Assembly: GCA_934272845.1 (NCBI GenBank)
Contig: CAKQSF010000005.1
Location: 61,408 to 125,407, forward strand
DNA: 64,000 nt
Origin: an uncultured Prevotella sp.
GTDB taxonomy: Bacteria > Bacteroidota > Bacteroidia > Bacteroidales > Bacteroidaceae
Reading direction: 5' to 3'
This document shows positions 34,632 to 43,467 of the stretch, piece by piece; the stretch's first letter is position 1, and every line of letters starts with the position of its first letter. The notes under the pieces were generated by a model that saw only the letters and a list, made by a program, of their open reading frames with translations, was not told the DNA's origin and made no database searches. The position numbers were made by a program, and so were the translations under genes.

Positions 34632-35114
34632 TTGATAGATGTAAAACGCGACATATTACCCATGAAAAACGTCATGTACCGCATGGCGCTGCGACTTACG
34701 CTCAACAGCCAAGAAGCAGAAGACGTGGTACAAGACGTCATGATAAAACTATGGAGCATGCGCGAACGCCTTGAGGAAGTAGAAAACCTCGAAGCGTTCG
34801 CTCTGCGTATGACGCGTAACCTTGCCCTCGACAGACAGAGAATGAAAATAAACAATACCGAGGACATTGACAATATAGAACCGGACCACTACGTTACAAC
34901 AGACCATAACGACCGCAACGAGCAGTTAGAGAGCATACGATTGATGATGCAACAACTGCCAGAAAAACAACGTAGCGCTATGCAATTGCGCGACTTTGAA
35001 GGATATTCATATAAAGAAATAGCAGAGATGCTCAGCATGACAGAAGACCAAGTGAAGATAAACATCTTCAGGGCAAGACAATTCATAAAAGTAAAGTTAA
35101 CATCCTTTAACTAA
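34632..35114 (+). CDS. ECF-type RNA polymerase sigma factor
   Basis: The 160-residue protein has sigma region 2 (YRMALRLTLNSQEAEDVVQDVMIKLW) and region 4 (LPEKQRSAMQLRDFEGYSYKEIAEMLSMTEDQVKINIFRARQ), the normal ECF layout. The start is uncertain: TTG at 34632 keeps the family's N-terminal KRDILPMKNVMYRMAL helix, while the first ATG at 34662 would cut it. The small membrane protein downstream is the likely anti-sigma factor. The target genes are not evident; no TonB-dependent receptor with a signalling domain is next to it. Confidence 0.9.
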   Translation: MIDVKRDILPMKNVMYRMALRLTLNSQEAEDVVQDVMIKLWSMRERLEEVENLEAFALRMTRNLALDRQRMKINNTEDIDNIEPDHYVTTDHNDRNEQLESIRLMMQQLPEKQRSAMQLRDFEGYSYKEIAEMLSMTEDQVKINIFRARQFIKVKLTSFN

Positions 35115-35232
35115 CATCACTGTAACTTTTCCCTCTTCCCATACGTCATACTAATAGAGAGGGGCAGATAAGCGCGCCCCTATCGCTAAGCAAATTAAAT
35201 CTGTAAAACAAATTTTTATTAAACACACAACC

Positions 35233-35718
35233 ATGACAATGGACTACACATACATAGAGCAACTGCTCGATAAATACTTCGACTGCGAGACATCGCGCGA
35301 AGAAGAGCAGATACTCCGTGCCTTCTTTGCACAGGAGACAGTACCAGTGCGTCTGTTGGCATATCGTCAACTCTTCACCGAAGCAGCACGAAGCAAGGCT
35401 GAGGATACACTCAGTGCAGACTTCGACGCAAAGGTGCTCGCTGCTATCAATGCAGAACAGAAAGAAGAGCCTATAAAGGTAAAGGCGAAAGTAGTAACCA
35501 TGCAACGCAGATTGCGCCCACTTTACAAGGCCGCAGCATGCGTAGCAGTTGTACTCGCTCTCGGACAGGCTGCCCAAATGCCATACAACGAGAGCAATGA
35601 GGCACAGGAGAACGTTGCCATAACACATCCGCAGATACAGAAAGACGAGAATGCGGTGGCAAAGAGCGACTCCGTTTCAAAGTCAACAAAAACTTTGGAA
35701 GTGCCTGTAGCAAATTGA
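35233..35718 (+). CDS. Small single-pass membrane protein, likely anti-sigma factor
   Basis: The 161-residue protein starts with a helical segment (YIEQLLDKYFDCETSREEEQILRAFF) that is typical of Bacteroidetes proteins coded just after ECF sigma genes. One membrane span lies at about 95-113 (YKAAACVAVVLALGQAAQ). The outer part is short, charged and threonine/serine-rich. It lacks a FecR domain. The position and layout suggest it holds the upstream sigma factor at the inner membrane. There is no catalytic motif. A strong terminator follows the gene. Confidence 0.65.
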   Translation: MTMDYTYIEQLLDKYFDCETSREEEQILRAFFAQETVPVRLLAYRQLFTEAARSKAEDTLSADFDAKVLAAINAEQKEEPIKVKAKVVTMQRRLRPLYKAAACVAVVLALGQAAQMPYNESNEAQENVAITHPQIQKDENAVAKSDSVSKSTKTLEVPVAN

Positions 35719-35827
35719 CAAAATTTTCTATGCTTTATATAATATCCTATTAAAACAATTAAAAACAGTGCTGCCGTAAATCCGTGAGGCGATAACAGCA
35801 GTCGCAATCTTTTTAAAACAAAATATT

Positions 35828-35876
35828 GGGAGGACATTCAGCAACAAACATACTGCTGAAGTCCTCCCTTATTTTA
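35828..35876 (+). terminator. Terminator after the sigma/anti-sigma pair
   Basis: GGGAGGACATTCAGCA pairs with TGCTGAAGTCCTCCC (one mismatch) and is followed by TTATTTTAT. The remaining gap to 36047 shows nothing else I can support. Confidence 0.85.
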
Positions 35877-36047
35877 TCTCACCTCCCACATTCTCTTTCC
35901 GCCACAGAGGCAATCCCGCACGTGGTATCTTGTATCGGTATTTCGACATATTATAAACGCCACGGTAAAGAAGGCTTACCAGCAATGTTCATAATGGAAG
36001 AATTAATCTGCAATACACCTAGTTTTTGTCAAAAAGTCATGAAGTAC

Positions 36048-36227
36048 TCATTCTGACGGTGGCAGTGGCGTTTCTGACGGTGTTGATGCAGTGTTAATCA
36101 TATCACTGTAACCCGTCAGCGCCGCAAAGGCTGCAAACTGAGCCGCACGTGCCTCCATAGACATCGGTTTATGGTTTGCCGACACATGGTGGGGCAGGTT
36201 TATTATATCATCATATTTTTCACTCAT
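36048..36227 (-). CDS. YolD-like small protein
   Basis: A 59-residue frame beginning at the CAT of 36225-36227 reads [20 protein letters not shown], then [20 protein letters not shown], and ends TPLPPSE. The pattern YDDII-LPHHVS-x-x-(R/H)-P-x-MS-x-x-xRAAQFxxFxALTGY is that of the YolD-like family, known next to Y-family polymerases in Firmicutes and Bacteroidetes. The function is not firmly known. Here the Y-family polymerase is 24 kb away. It sits head-on after the anti-sigma gene and just downstream of pstB, separated by a short AT-rich repeat. Confidence 0.75.
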   Translation of the reverse strand: MSEKYDDIINLPHHVSANHKPMSMEARAAQFAAFAALTGYSDMINTASTPSETPLPPSE

Positions 36228-36252
36228 TATGAATTATGCATTATGAATTAAC
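36226..36252. repeat. Short AT-rich ATTATGAATTATGC repeat
   Basis: One arm only of the AT-rich family, between the pstB stop and the YolD-like start; it covers both ends. Confidence 0.6.
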
Positions 36253-37084
36253 TTATTCCTCCGTCAAGATATTTTCTTGTAAGGTCATGCTGCGGATTGT
36301 TGAACACATCGCTCGCCGAACCTGTCTCTATTACCTCGCCTAAGTACATGAATATCACGTGGTCAGCAATACGCATGGCCTGCTGCAGATTGTGGGACAC
36401 CATCACGATAGTATAATCTCGTTTCAGATCAACGAACAGTTGCTCTACCCTCTTTGATGATATAGGGTCTAACGCTGATGTACTCTCGTCTGCCAATAGC
36501 ACCGTAGGCTCTACCGCCAATGAGCGCGCTAGGCATAGACGCTGCTGTTGACCACCCGACAGACTAACGGCAGGAGCGTTAAGACGACCTTTCACCTCGT
36601 CCCATAACCCCACGGCACCAAGGTAATGGCGCACCACGGCATCGAGCGTCTTGCGATTACTTATGCCATGAATACGACAACCATATTTTATATTGTCCTG
36701 TATCGACATAGGAAGCGGACATGGACGCTGCGGAACCAACCCTACATTACGACGCAGTTCCACTATCTCTGCGCCCTTAACCTTCGCTATATTACGGTCG
36801 CCCAACATAATGTCGCCACTTATGTTTATACCTTCCACATCATCGTTAAGGCGATTAAAGGTGCGTAGCAACGTTGTCTTACCACACCCTGAAGGACCTA
36901 TGATACACGTAATCTTGTTCTTCGGGATGAGTGCCGACACATCTTTCAGTATGTGCGCATCGCCAATATGCAGGTTAAGATGGCTGATGGTTATGCCAGA
37001 GTATTCCAATCGTGGAAACAGGCTGTGCCACTCACCATCGGTCTGAGGAGTATCATTGTTTCGTTTCAAAAAATTAAATATCAT
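36248..37084 (-). CDS. pstB: Phosphate ABC transporter ATP-binding protein
   Basis: The 278-residue ATPase powers phosphate import through PstC and PstA. Walker A is IGPSGCGKTTLLRTFNRLND, the ABC signature VSLSGGQQQRLCLARSLA and Walker B VLLADESTSALDP. The segment FNRLND after Walker A and RRNVGLVPQRPCPLPMSI are PstB-specific. It is somewhat longer at the N-terminus than E. coli PstB. It is transcribed away from the gene pair pstC-pstA on the other strand, an unusual split. No pstS or phoU is in the window. Confidence 0.93.
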   Translation of the reverse strand: MIFNFLKRNNDTPQTDGEWHSLFPRLEYSGITISHLNLHIGDAHILKDVSALIPKNKITCIIGPSGCGKTTLLRTFNRLNDDVEGINISGDIMLGDRNIAKVKGAEIVELRRNVGLVPQRPCPLPMSIQDNIKYGCRIHGISNRKTLDAVVRHYLGAVGLWDEVKGRLNAPAVSLSGGQQQRLCLARSLAVEPTVLLADESTSALDPISSKRVEQLFVDLKRDYTIVMVSHNLQQAMRIADHVIFMYLGEVIETGSASDVFNNPQHDLTRKYLDGGIS

Positions 37085-37115
37085 AGTCTGTGCTTGTCTT
37101 GTTGTTTTTATAGTG

Positions 37116-37147
37116 CAAAATTACTCATTATCTTGTTACGACGCAAT
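37116..37147 (-). promoter_or_regulatory. Promoter of pstB
   Basis: Minus-strand ATTG (37147-37144), 20 bp and TAATTTTG (37123-37116). It is 60 bases from the divergent TAACTTTG of the glycosyltransferase-pst transcript, so a shared regulator could act between them. Confidence 0.6.
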
Positions 37148-37207
37148 AACCATTGTATGTGATAAGGATACCCACTTGGTGTTATTACATAATATAGGAA
37201 ATAAGAG

Positions 37208-37215
37208 TAACTTTG
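37208..37215 (+). promoter_or_regulatory. -7 box of the glycosyltransferase-pstC-pstA transcript
   Basis: TAACTTTG 27 bases before the start codon; no clear -33 box at the ideal distance. Confidence 0.5.
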
Positions 37216-37241
37216 CATCGTAAAACCAACAACAACCAAAC

Positions 37242-37874
37242 ATGATAACCGTAATAGTAACCCTTCATAACCAGGAGCGCAGCATCATCTCAGCCCTCCA
37301 GTCGGTAGTGGCGCAGACAGCGCAACAATGGGAATGTGTAGTGATAGACAATGCCTCTACTGATGCTAGCGAATTCCAAGTACGCTCATATCTCATTGAC
37401 AGACGAATGCGATACTGCAGGCTGGAGCAACATGTTTCTACGCAAGAGGCACGCCGCATAGCCCTTGCCAACACTACAGGCGAATGGGTGGTATTCCTCG
37501 ATGGTGCTGACTATCTGGAGTCTAACGCTTTGCAGGCACTGTACCTTGCTGTTAAGAAATACGGTACGAAGTGTGGCGTGGCAAACTATGCTGTCATGCG
37601 CAATGGCGAACCACACCCACATAACTACCTTCAAGGACAGAAACTTTCTGCTGAGCGCATACGCAACGGCGAGGTTAGCGTGGTGACTGGCAACTCTATC
37701 TTCCATCGCTCTATAGCCGGTACGCCAGAGGTTTGGACTAAACTGGACTATGCCTACACTGAACACCTTATATTAATAAGCGGTGAGGCCGCTGAACCAT
37801 TGGTAAAAGCAAAAAAGAAAAAGAGTTTGAAAGACTTGATAACAGGATTGTTCAAGAAAACGAAAGAAGAATGA
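37242..37874 (+). CDS. Small GT2-family glycosyltransferase
   Basis: The 210-residue protein has the GT-A opening ITVIVTLHNQERSIISALQSVVAQT and VVIDNASTDASE, and the metal-site region WVVFLDGADYL, where the usual DxD reads DGAD. It is short for the family and ends with a lysine-rich helix, so it may use a small acceptor. The stop overlaps pstC as ATGA, which suggests coupled expression with the phosphate transporter. A link, such as glycolipid change on phosphate limitation, is possible but not shown by sequence. Confidence 0.8.
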   Translation: MITVIVTLHNQERSIISALQSVVAQTAQQWECVVIDNASTDASEFQVRSYLIDRRMRYCRLEQHVSTQEARRIALANTTGEWVVFLDGADYLESNALQALYLAVKKYGTKCGVANYAVMRNGEPHPHNYLQGQKLSAERIRNGEVSVVTGNSIFHRSIAGTPEVWTKLDYAYTEHLILISGEAAEPLVKAKKKKSLKDLITGLFKKTKEE

Positions 37875-38797
37875 ATCGTATTACGAAAGATAAATTGGCA
37901 GGCGGCATTATGACCGCCTTCACCATTGGGTCTATGTTACTCGTGGTGGCAATGGCTGTCGGACTATGGCTTAAATCGACCGACATCCTTGCCGAGCACT
38001 CTATTTGGCAACTCTTATCGTCAAGCGAATGGAAACCTATGAAAGGGGAGTTTGGCTTCCTTGCCTTCATCGTTGGCACATTCTACGTAACGGCTGTGGC
38101 GATACTCTTAGCATTACCTATAAGTCTCCTGATGGCCATACTGCTGACGGAATACTCGCGGAGCGTAGTGCGTAGATACATCTATCCACTGCTTGACATT
38201 CTTGCCGGACTGCCCTCTGTCATCTATGGCGTGTGGGGCACACTGGTAGTGGTGCCCATTGTCAGTGGTATCATTGGTCCAGCAGTTGGCACTGCCACAT
38301 CGGGCTACACACTCTTGTCGGGCGGTGTCGTGATGAGCGTGATGATATTGCCGTTGCTCGTCAGTCTCTTCGTGGAGATATTCGATAACGTCAGTCGCGA
38401 ACTGCGCGAGGCATCGCTCAGCGTTGGAGCCACACGGTGGCAAACGACAAAGCACGTTGTGTTGCGCGCTGGACTCTCTGGCATCATTGCCAGCATAGTG
38501 TTAGCGGTATCGAGAGCCTTAGGCGAGACAATAGCCGTGCTCATGGTCTGCGGTAATCTCATTAAGATTCCTCATTCGTTGCTCGATGCTTGTTACCCCA
38601 TACCGGCACTCATAGCCAACAACTACGGTGAGATGTTGTCGCTGCCACTCTACGAATCTGCACTGATGTTCGCCGCCTTCATATTATTCTTTATCATATT
38701 AATCTTTAATCTCGGCGCAAGACTGTACCTCGGTGGTCAGTTCTCCCGTTTACTTTCATTATGCGTATTCTCGAAGAAAAAATATTCAAGGTCTTGA
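37871..38797 (+). CDS. pstC: Phosphate ABC transporter permease PstC
   Basis: The 308-residue inner-membrane protein has six predicted spans and the binding-protein-dependent permease motif region (ELREASLSVGATRWQTTKHVVL, the EAA loop that touches PstB). GIMTAFTIGSMLLVVAM at the start and GVWGTLVVVPIV in the middle fit PstC. It overlaps the glycosyltransferase stop by ATGA and shares 37 bases with pstA, so translation of all three is probably coupled. Confidence 0.92.
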   Translation: MNRITKDKLAGGIMTAFTIGSMLLVVAMAVGLWLKSTDILAEHSIWQLLSSSEWKPMKGEFGFLAFIVGTFYVTAVAILLALPISLLMAILLTEYSRSVVRRYIYPLLDILAGLPSVIYGVWGTLVVVPIVSGIIGPAVGTATSGYTLLSGGVVMSVMILPLLVSLFVEIFDNVSRELREASLSVGATRWQTTKHVVLRAGLSGIIASIVLAVSRALGETIAVLMVCGNLIKIPHSLLDACYPIPALIANNYGEMLSLPLYESALMFAAFILFFIILIFNLGARLYLGGQFSRLLSLCVFSKKKYSRS

Positions 38798-39600
38798 TGT
38801 GGCTGTCGCTGCTCCTCGTAGCGGTGTTCGTGGTCAGCGTGTTATGGACCATTTTCAGTAAAGGACTCCCCGTTTTGACATGGGAGATGATTACCACCGT
38901 ACCTGGCTCTGGCTTTTATCTCGGTGGTGACGGAGGTTTTCTTAATGCTATCATCGGCTCACTGTATATCGTTACGGGCGCAACAGTTATAGGACTCATC
39001 ATCAGTATCCCCGTAGTGTTTTACCTTAACGTATATCTTAAACCTACATCGCGCTTCGGTTACATTGCCCGACTGGCGTTCGACGTGCTCTATGGCGTAC
39101 CAAGTATTGTCTACGGTGCTTTTGCCTTCACTATCATGGTGCTCATGGGCATACGTGCCTCACTGCTTGGTGGTATCATAGTAGAAACCATGTTAATAGT
39201 CCCCATACTGATAAAAAGCATGGACGAGGTGGCACGCACCATACCACGCGGACTGCTCGAGGCTGCCTTCTCGCTCGGTGCCACACGCATTGAGACTATC
39301 GGGGTAGTGGTAAGACAGATTGCTCCTGCCATAGCCACTGCCACATTGCTCGCTATTGGCAGGGCAATGGGCGATGCGGCAGGTGTTATGTACACCGCTG
39401 GCTTCACAGATTATATACCAGAGTCACTGACAGACAAGGCGGCAACACTGCCTCTATCGGTATTCTTCCAGTTGTCGGTGCCACAGGAAGAAGTGCAGAA
39501 CCGTGCATACGCTGCCGCTGTTGTACTGACGGTAATAGTGCTGGCACTAAGCCTTTCAGGAAGATTTATCCTAAGAAAGTTTAGTAAAAACAAAGTATAA
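38761..39600 (+). CDS. pstA: Phosphate ABC transporter permease PstA
   Basis: The 279-residue partner permease of PstC has the EAA loop LLEAAFSLGATRIETIGVVV and PSIVYGAFAF in the membrane core. Its start lies inside the pstC end (37-base overlap in another frame). The pair forms the channel; PstB on the opposite strand is the engine. The periplasmic phosphate-binding protein PstS must be encoded elsewhere. Confidence 0.92.
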   Translation: MRILEEKIFKVLMWLSLLLVAVFVVSVLWTIFSKGLPVLTWEMITTVPGSGFYLGGDGGFLNAIIGSLYIVTGATVIGLIISIPVVFYLNVYLKPTSRFGYIARLAFDVLYGVPSIVYGAFAFTIMVLMGIRASLLGGIIVETMLIVPILIKSMDEVARTIPRGLLEAAFSLGATRIETIGVVVRQIAPAIATATLLAIGRAMGDAAGVMYTAGFTDYIPESLTDKAATLPLSVFFQLSVPQEEVQNRAYAAAVVLTVIVLALSLSGRFILRKFSKNKV

Positions 39601-39668
39601 ATATAAAAAAGTGACGATAAAAGCATACTAATACCAAACATTAGTGATATGAATAGCCATGAACTGCT

Positions 39669-39700
39669 ATTGCCCATATCCTCAAATCACAGTAACTTTG
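39669..39700 (+). promoter_or_regulatory. Promoter of the sulfate-assimilation operon
   Basis: ATTG (39669-39672), 20 bp, TAACTTTG (39693-39700), 32 bases before cysD. No riboswitch-like leader fits in the short 5' end. Confidence 0.65.
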
Positions 39701-39732
39701 CACTCAGAAATTAAAACAAACACAAATAGAAT

Positions 39733-40635
39733 ATGGCACAGAAGATTACACACCTTAAAGAACTTGAGTCAGAAGCGATATACGTTATACGTGAAGTCGC
39801 AGCGCAGTTTGAGAAGCCTGTACTGCTCTTTTCAGGCGGTAAGGACTCTATTGTAATGGCACACTTAGCCTATAAGGCGTTCTATCCAGCACCTATACCG
39901 TTCCCATTCCTGCATATTGACACTGGTCATAACTTCAAGGAGACTATTGATTTTCGTGACGAACTGGTAAAACGACTTGGCGTTAAACTCATTGTTGGCT
40001 CTGTACAGCAGAGTATTGACGAAGGAAGAGTTGTTGAAGAGAAGGGCTATAACGCCTCACGCAACAAGTTACAGACCGTCACACTGCTCGATACGCTTGA
40101 CAAATACAAGTTTGACGCTGCCTTAGGCGGAGCACGACGCGACGAAGAGAAGGCTCGCGCTAAGGAGCGTTTCTTTAGTCATCGTGACGAGTTCGGACAG
40201 TGGGACCCAAAGAATCAGCGCCCTGAATTGTGGAATATCTTTAACGGTAAGAAGAACATTGGCGAGCACTTCCGTGTATTCCCTATCTCTAACTGGACTG
40301 AGATGGACGTTTGGCAGTACATCCTGCAGGAGAATATACCTCTGCCTTCACTCTATTACACACACGAACGCGAGGTGTTCCAGCGCGACGGAGTATGGCT
40401 CGCACACTATCCTTTCATGCAACTGAAGCCAGACGAGAAGTTGGAGATAAAGAAAGTACGCTGCCGCACCATTGGTGACATCACCTGTACTGGTCTCACA
40501 CTCTCTACTGCAGACACCATTGAGGATATCATCGACGAGATAGCATCATCAAGAGTGACCGAACGCGGAGGCAGAGCCGACGATAAACGCTCTGAGGCTG
40601 CAATGGAAGACCGCAAGAAGGCAGGATACTTCTAA
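39733..40635 (+). CDS. cysD: Sulfate adenylyltransferase subunit 2
   Basis: CysD with CysN activates sulfate with ATP to adenosine-5'-phosphosulfate (APS). The 300-residue protein has the PP-loop LLFSGGKDSIVMAHLAYKAF and the family segments FLHIDTGHNFKETIDFRD and GARRDEEKARAKERFFSHRD. The C-terminal GGRADDKRSEAAMEDRKKAG is conserved. Length is normal. It opens the operon that runs through cysN, cysH, a thioredoxin and sulfite reductase, so sulfide production is complete here. Confidence 0.96.
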   Translation: MAQKITHLKELESEAIYVIREVAAQFEKPVLLFSGGKDSIVMAHLAYKAFYPAPIPFPFLHIDTGHNFKETIDFRDELVKRLGVKLIVGSVQQSIDEGRVVEEKGYNASRNKLQTVTLLDTLDKYKFDAALGGARRDEEKARAKERFFSHRDEFGQWDPKNQRPELWNIFNGKKNIGEHFRVFPISNWTEMDVWQYILQENIPLPSLYYTHEREVFQRDGVWLAHYPFMQLKPDEKLEIKKVRCRTIGDITCTGLTLSTADTIEDIIDEIASSRVTERGGRADDKRSEAAMEDRKKAGYF

Positions 40636-40717
40636 ATAGATTTTAGGTTATTTATTCCTCGTGCAATGACGGTTCTACGTCATTGTATCACAACAATCAA
40701 CTAAACAACGAAACTAC

Positions 40718-41998
40718 ATGAGCACAAATACAAAAGGTGGCGCAGGCTACCTCGATATGGAATTACTCCGCTTCACTACTGCAGGAAGCGTGGACGACGG
40801 CAAGTCAACACTCATAGGACGACTGCTTTACGACTCAAAGTCTATCTTTGAAGACCAACTGGAGGCTGTGGAGGCTGCGTCAGAACGCCTCGGCAACGCT
40901 GAGGTTAACCTCGCACTCCTTACCGACGGACTGCGTGCGGAGCGCGAACAGGGTATAACTATCGACGTGGCATACCGCTATTTCGCTACTCCTAAGCGTA
41001 AATTCATCATCGCTGACACTCCGGGACACATTGAATATACACGTAACATGGTGACGGGAGCCTCAACAGCCGATGCCGCTATCATTCTGGTTGACGCACG
41101 AAACGGTATCATTGAGCAGACGAAGCGTCACTCTTACATTGCCGCTCTCTTGCAGATTGACTACGTTATCGTGGCTATCAACAAGATGGACCTCGTGGAC
41201 TTCTCTGAGGATGTGTACAATAAGATTAAGGATGAGTACGCTAACATCGCCACACAACTGGGCTTGAAGCACGTTTACTTCATTCCTATCTCTGCCCTGA
41301 AGGGCGACAATGTGGTTAACCCTTCAGAGCATACGCCTTGGTATAAGGGTGAGACTCTGCTCCATCTGCTTGAGCAGGTGCCACTGAAAGAGGGCTTGGA
41401 GAAGCAGCCTTTCCGCTTCCCCGTACAGTATGTAGTGCGTCCTCAGACCGCAGAATGGCCTGACTACCGTGCTTACGCTGGTCGCATTGCCAGCGGAACG
41501 ATAAAGGTTGGCGATGAGGTCACGGTGCTTCCGTCACATACTCGCTCTAAGGTGTCACGCATTGATGAGGGCACTAACACCATTAACGAGGCTCAGGCAC
41601 CACAGAGCGTAAGCATATCACTTGAGGATGACGTTGACGTTAGCCGCGGTTCACAGATTGTTAAGACCTCAGAACTGCCACTTGAGGGTCAGCAGGTATT
41701 GCTCCTCGTATGCTGGTTGAACCATCGTCCACTACAACTTCGCAAGAAGTACATCATTCGTCATACTACAGACGAACTGCAGGGCATGGTGACCGACGTA
41801 GAATACAAGGTGAATATCAACACCCTTGAGAACGTGCAGGGAGACAATAACATAAACATGAACGACATAGCGAAGGTTACTCTCCGCGTCTCTAAGCCAC
41901 TATCGTATGACCTTTACGCTAACAATCGCACCACAGGTTCGCTCATCTTCATTGACGAGGGCACTAATGAGACGGTTGGAGCAGGAATGATAGTTTAG
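40718..41998 (+). CDS. cysN: Sulfate adenylyltransferase subunit 1 (GTPase)
   Basis: The EF-Tu-like GTPase couples GTP hydrolysis to APS formation by CysD. Its 426 residues carry TAGSVDDGKSTLIGRLLYDS (P-loop), DTPGHIEYTRNMVTGAS (G3) and INKMDLVDF (G4). Two beta-barrel domains follow. There is no fused or neighbouring APS kinase (CysC), which fits a route that reduces APS directly. A short A/C-rich repeat lies before the start. Confidence 0.95.
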   Translation: MSTNTKGGAGYLDMELLRFTTAGSVDDGKSTLIGRLLYDSKSIFEDQLEAVEAASERLGNAEVNLALLTDGLRAEREQGITIDVAYRYFATPKRKFIIADTPGHIEYTRNMVTGASTADAAIILVDARNGIIEQTKRHSYIAALLQIDYVIVAINKMDLVDFSEDVYNKIKDEYANIATQLGLKHVYFIPISALKGDNVVNPSEHTPWYKGETLLHLLEQVPLKEGLEKQPFRFPVQYVVRPQTAEWPDYRAYAGRIASGTIKVGDEVTVLPSHTRSKVSRIDEGTNTINEAQAPQSVSISLEDDVDVSRGSQIVKTSELPLEGQQVLLLVCWLNHRPLQLRKKYIIRHTTDELQGMVTDVEYKVNINTLENVQGDNNINMNDIAKVTLRVSKPLSYDLYANNRTTGSLIFIDEGTNETVGAGMIV

Positions 41999-42103
41999 GC
42001 GTTTGGTAGTTTGGTGGTTTAGTTTTTTAGTTGATAGAAATACTAATCACTAATCCACCAAACATCAAGCATACTAAATCACGAACCAACAAAACAACAA
42101 ACC
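41999..42103. repeat. GTTTGGTGG / AAACCAACAAAACAAC inverted repeat block
   Basis: G/T-rich words (GGCGTTTGGTAGTTTGGTGG) after cysN and A/C-rich words before cysH flank TTGATAGAAATACTAATCAC. The arms are loosely complementary. Confidence 0.7.
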
Positions 42104-42104
42104 C

Positions 42105-42797
42105 ATGACCAACGCTCAGCAACTCAACGAACAATTTGCCTCTGCCACACCGCAAGAGGTAATAGCATACTTTCTGAAGACATACGGAAACCGTGTGGCT
42201 CTTGCCTCCAGCCTTGGACTGGAAGATCAGGTTCTCACCGACATGATAGCCAAAGCAGGCGGTGGAAGGGTCTTCACTATTGACACAGGAAGACTCTTTC
42301 CTGAGAGTTATCAGTTGATAGACCGCACCAATGACAAGTATGATATGCGCATAGAGGTATTCTTCCCACGCCACGATGGTGTAGAGGAGTACGTGAAAGA
42401 GCATGGTATCAACGCTTTCTATCAAAGCATCGAACTGCGTCGCGCTTGCTGTCACTGCCGCAAGTTAGAACCATTAAAGCGTGCTCTCTCTACTCTCGAC
42501 GTCTGGATTTGCGGACTTCGCGCTTCTCAAGCAGTGACACGCACACACACTCACGTTGTAGAATGGGACGAGAACAATGGTCTGCTGAAGGTAAACCCAC
42601 TCGCTGCTTGGTCGGAAGAGGACGTATGGCAGTACATTCGCGCCAACAAGGTGCCGTATAACAAACTGCACGACAAAGGCTTCCCGTCAATAGGTTGCCA
42701 GCCTTGCACCAGGGCAATAGAGCCAGGCGAGGACGTTCGCGCCGGAAGATGGTGGTGGGAAGACCCTGAACACAAAGAGTGCGGACTGCATAAATAA
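42105..42797 (+). CDS. cysH: Adenylylsulfate (APS) reductase of the CysH family with iron-sulfur cysteines
   Basis: The 230-residue enzyme reduces APS to sulfite. It has the substrate loop ASSLGLEDQVLTDMI and the arginine segment GLRASQAVTRTHT. Two cysteine pairs, CC in RRACCHCRKLEPL and CxxC in IGCQPCTRAI, bind the [4Fe-4S] cluster that marks APS-specific reductases. The catalytic cysteine is in KECGLHK at the end. PAPS reductases of the E. coli type lack the cluster pairs. With no cysC nearby, APS is the likely direct substrate. The thioredoxin gene downstream is the probable electron donor. Confidence 0.94.
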   Translation: MTNAQQLNEQFASATPQEVIAYFLKTYGNRVALASSLGLEDQVLTDMIAKAGGGRVFTIDTGRLFPESYQLIDRTNDKYDMRIEVFFPRHDGVEEYVKEHGINAFYQSIELRRACCHCRKLEPLKRALSTLDVWICGLRASQAVTRTHTHVVEWDENNGLLKVNPLAAWSEEDVWQYIRANKVPYNKLHDKGFPSIGCQPCTRAIEPGEDVRAGRWWWEDPEHKECGLHK

Positions 42798-42799
42798 TT

Positions 42800-42940
42800 T
42801 AATAGTGGTTTAGTAGATTAGTGGTTTAGTAGATTAGTGGTTTAGTTAATGGGAATGCTATTCACTAAACTACGAAACAACCAACCCACTAAACAACCAA
42901 CCCACTAAACAACCAACCCACTAAACAACTAAACAACCAA
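42800..42940. repeat. TAGATTAGTGGTTTAG / CCACTAAACAACCAAC inverted repeat block
   Basis: The G/T-rich arm uses the same 16-base unit as the array after pyrE; the other arm is A/C-rich. They flank TTAATGGGAATGCTATTCAC. Confidence 0.75.
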
Positions 42941-42941
42941 T

Positions 42942-43253
42942 ATGAAACTGACAGACGATAATTATAAAGAGATACTCGATCAACCCGACAAACTTACCGT
43001 AATAGACTTCTGGGCCACATGGTGCGGACCATGCCAGCGTCTCGCTCCCATCTTTGAAGGAATAGAGAAGGAATATGAAGGCAAGGCAAACGTGGGCAAA
43101 TACAACGTTGAGAACAACGAGGAACTGCTCGAACGCTTTGGCATTCGCAACATCCCTACTATTCTTTTCATAAAGAACGGCGAGGTAGTCGACAGAATAG
43201 GCGGTGCCGTTAACGCTGCAAAGTTGAGAGAGTTGATAGATAAGAACCTCTAA
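42942..43253 (+). CDS. Thioredoxin
   Basis: A 103-residue thioredoxin with the active site FWATWCGPCQRLAP, the cis-proline in RNIPTILFIKNGEV and the usual end. There is no signal peptide, so it is cytoplasmic. Its place between cysH and sulfite reductase points to recycling of the CysH catalytic cysteine. Confidence 0.95.
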   Translation: MKLTDDNYKEILDQPDKLTVIDFWATWCGPCQRLAPIFEGIEKEYEGKANVGKYNVENNEELLERFGIRNIPTILFIKNGEVVDRIGGAVNAAKLRELIDKNL

Positions 43254-43262
43254 CACGCTACA

Positions 43263-43460
43263 GCCCCTCCCTTACCTCACCCACGTGGGAGGAGAGATGC
43301 GTGGGAAAACGCTATCTCTGGAGACACAAAGGGAGGAAAGATGTGTGGAAAACACTATCGCAGGAACGTGTAATATAAAGAGAAAGAAAAGTTTAACAGC
43401 AGATAAATATACCCCGAAAGAGTATTTCCTTCTCCCCCATGGGGGAGGTTGGGAGGGGGC
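43263..43460. repeat. GC-rich palindromic element before sulfite reductase
   Basis: CAGCCCCTCCCTTACC and CACGTGGGAGGAGAG at the left mirror CTTCTCCCCCATGGGGGAGG and TTGGGAGGGGGCC at the right. The middle holds two similar copies of GGGAAAACGCTATCTCTGGAG/GGAAAACACTATCGCAGGAA. It is the second of three such elements. Confidence 0.75.
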
Positions 43461-43467
43461 CTTCACT

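Noticed and set aside
35826-36056. 76-residue plus-strand frame
   Set aside because: Starts inside the terminator hairpin and overlaps the end of the YolD-like gene on the other strand.
43285-43467. Longer N-terminus for sulfite reductase
   Set aside because: The extra 61 codons translate the GC-rich palindrome and have no resemblance to the family, whose proteins begin near MYKIPSSL.
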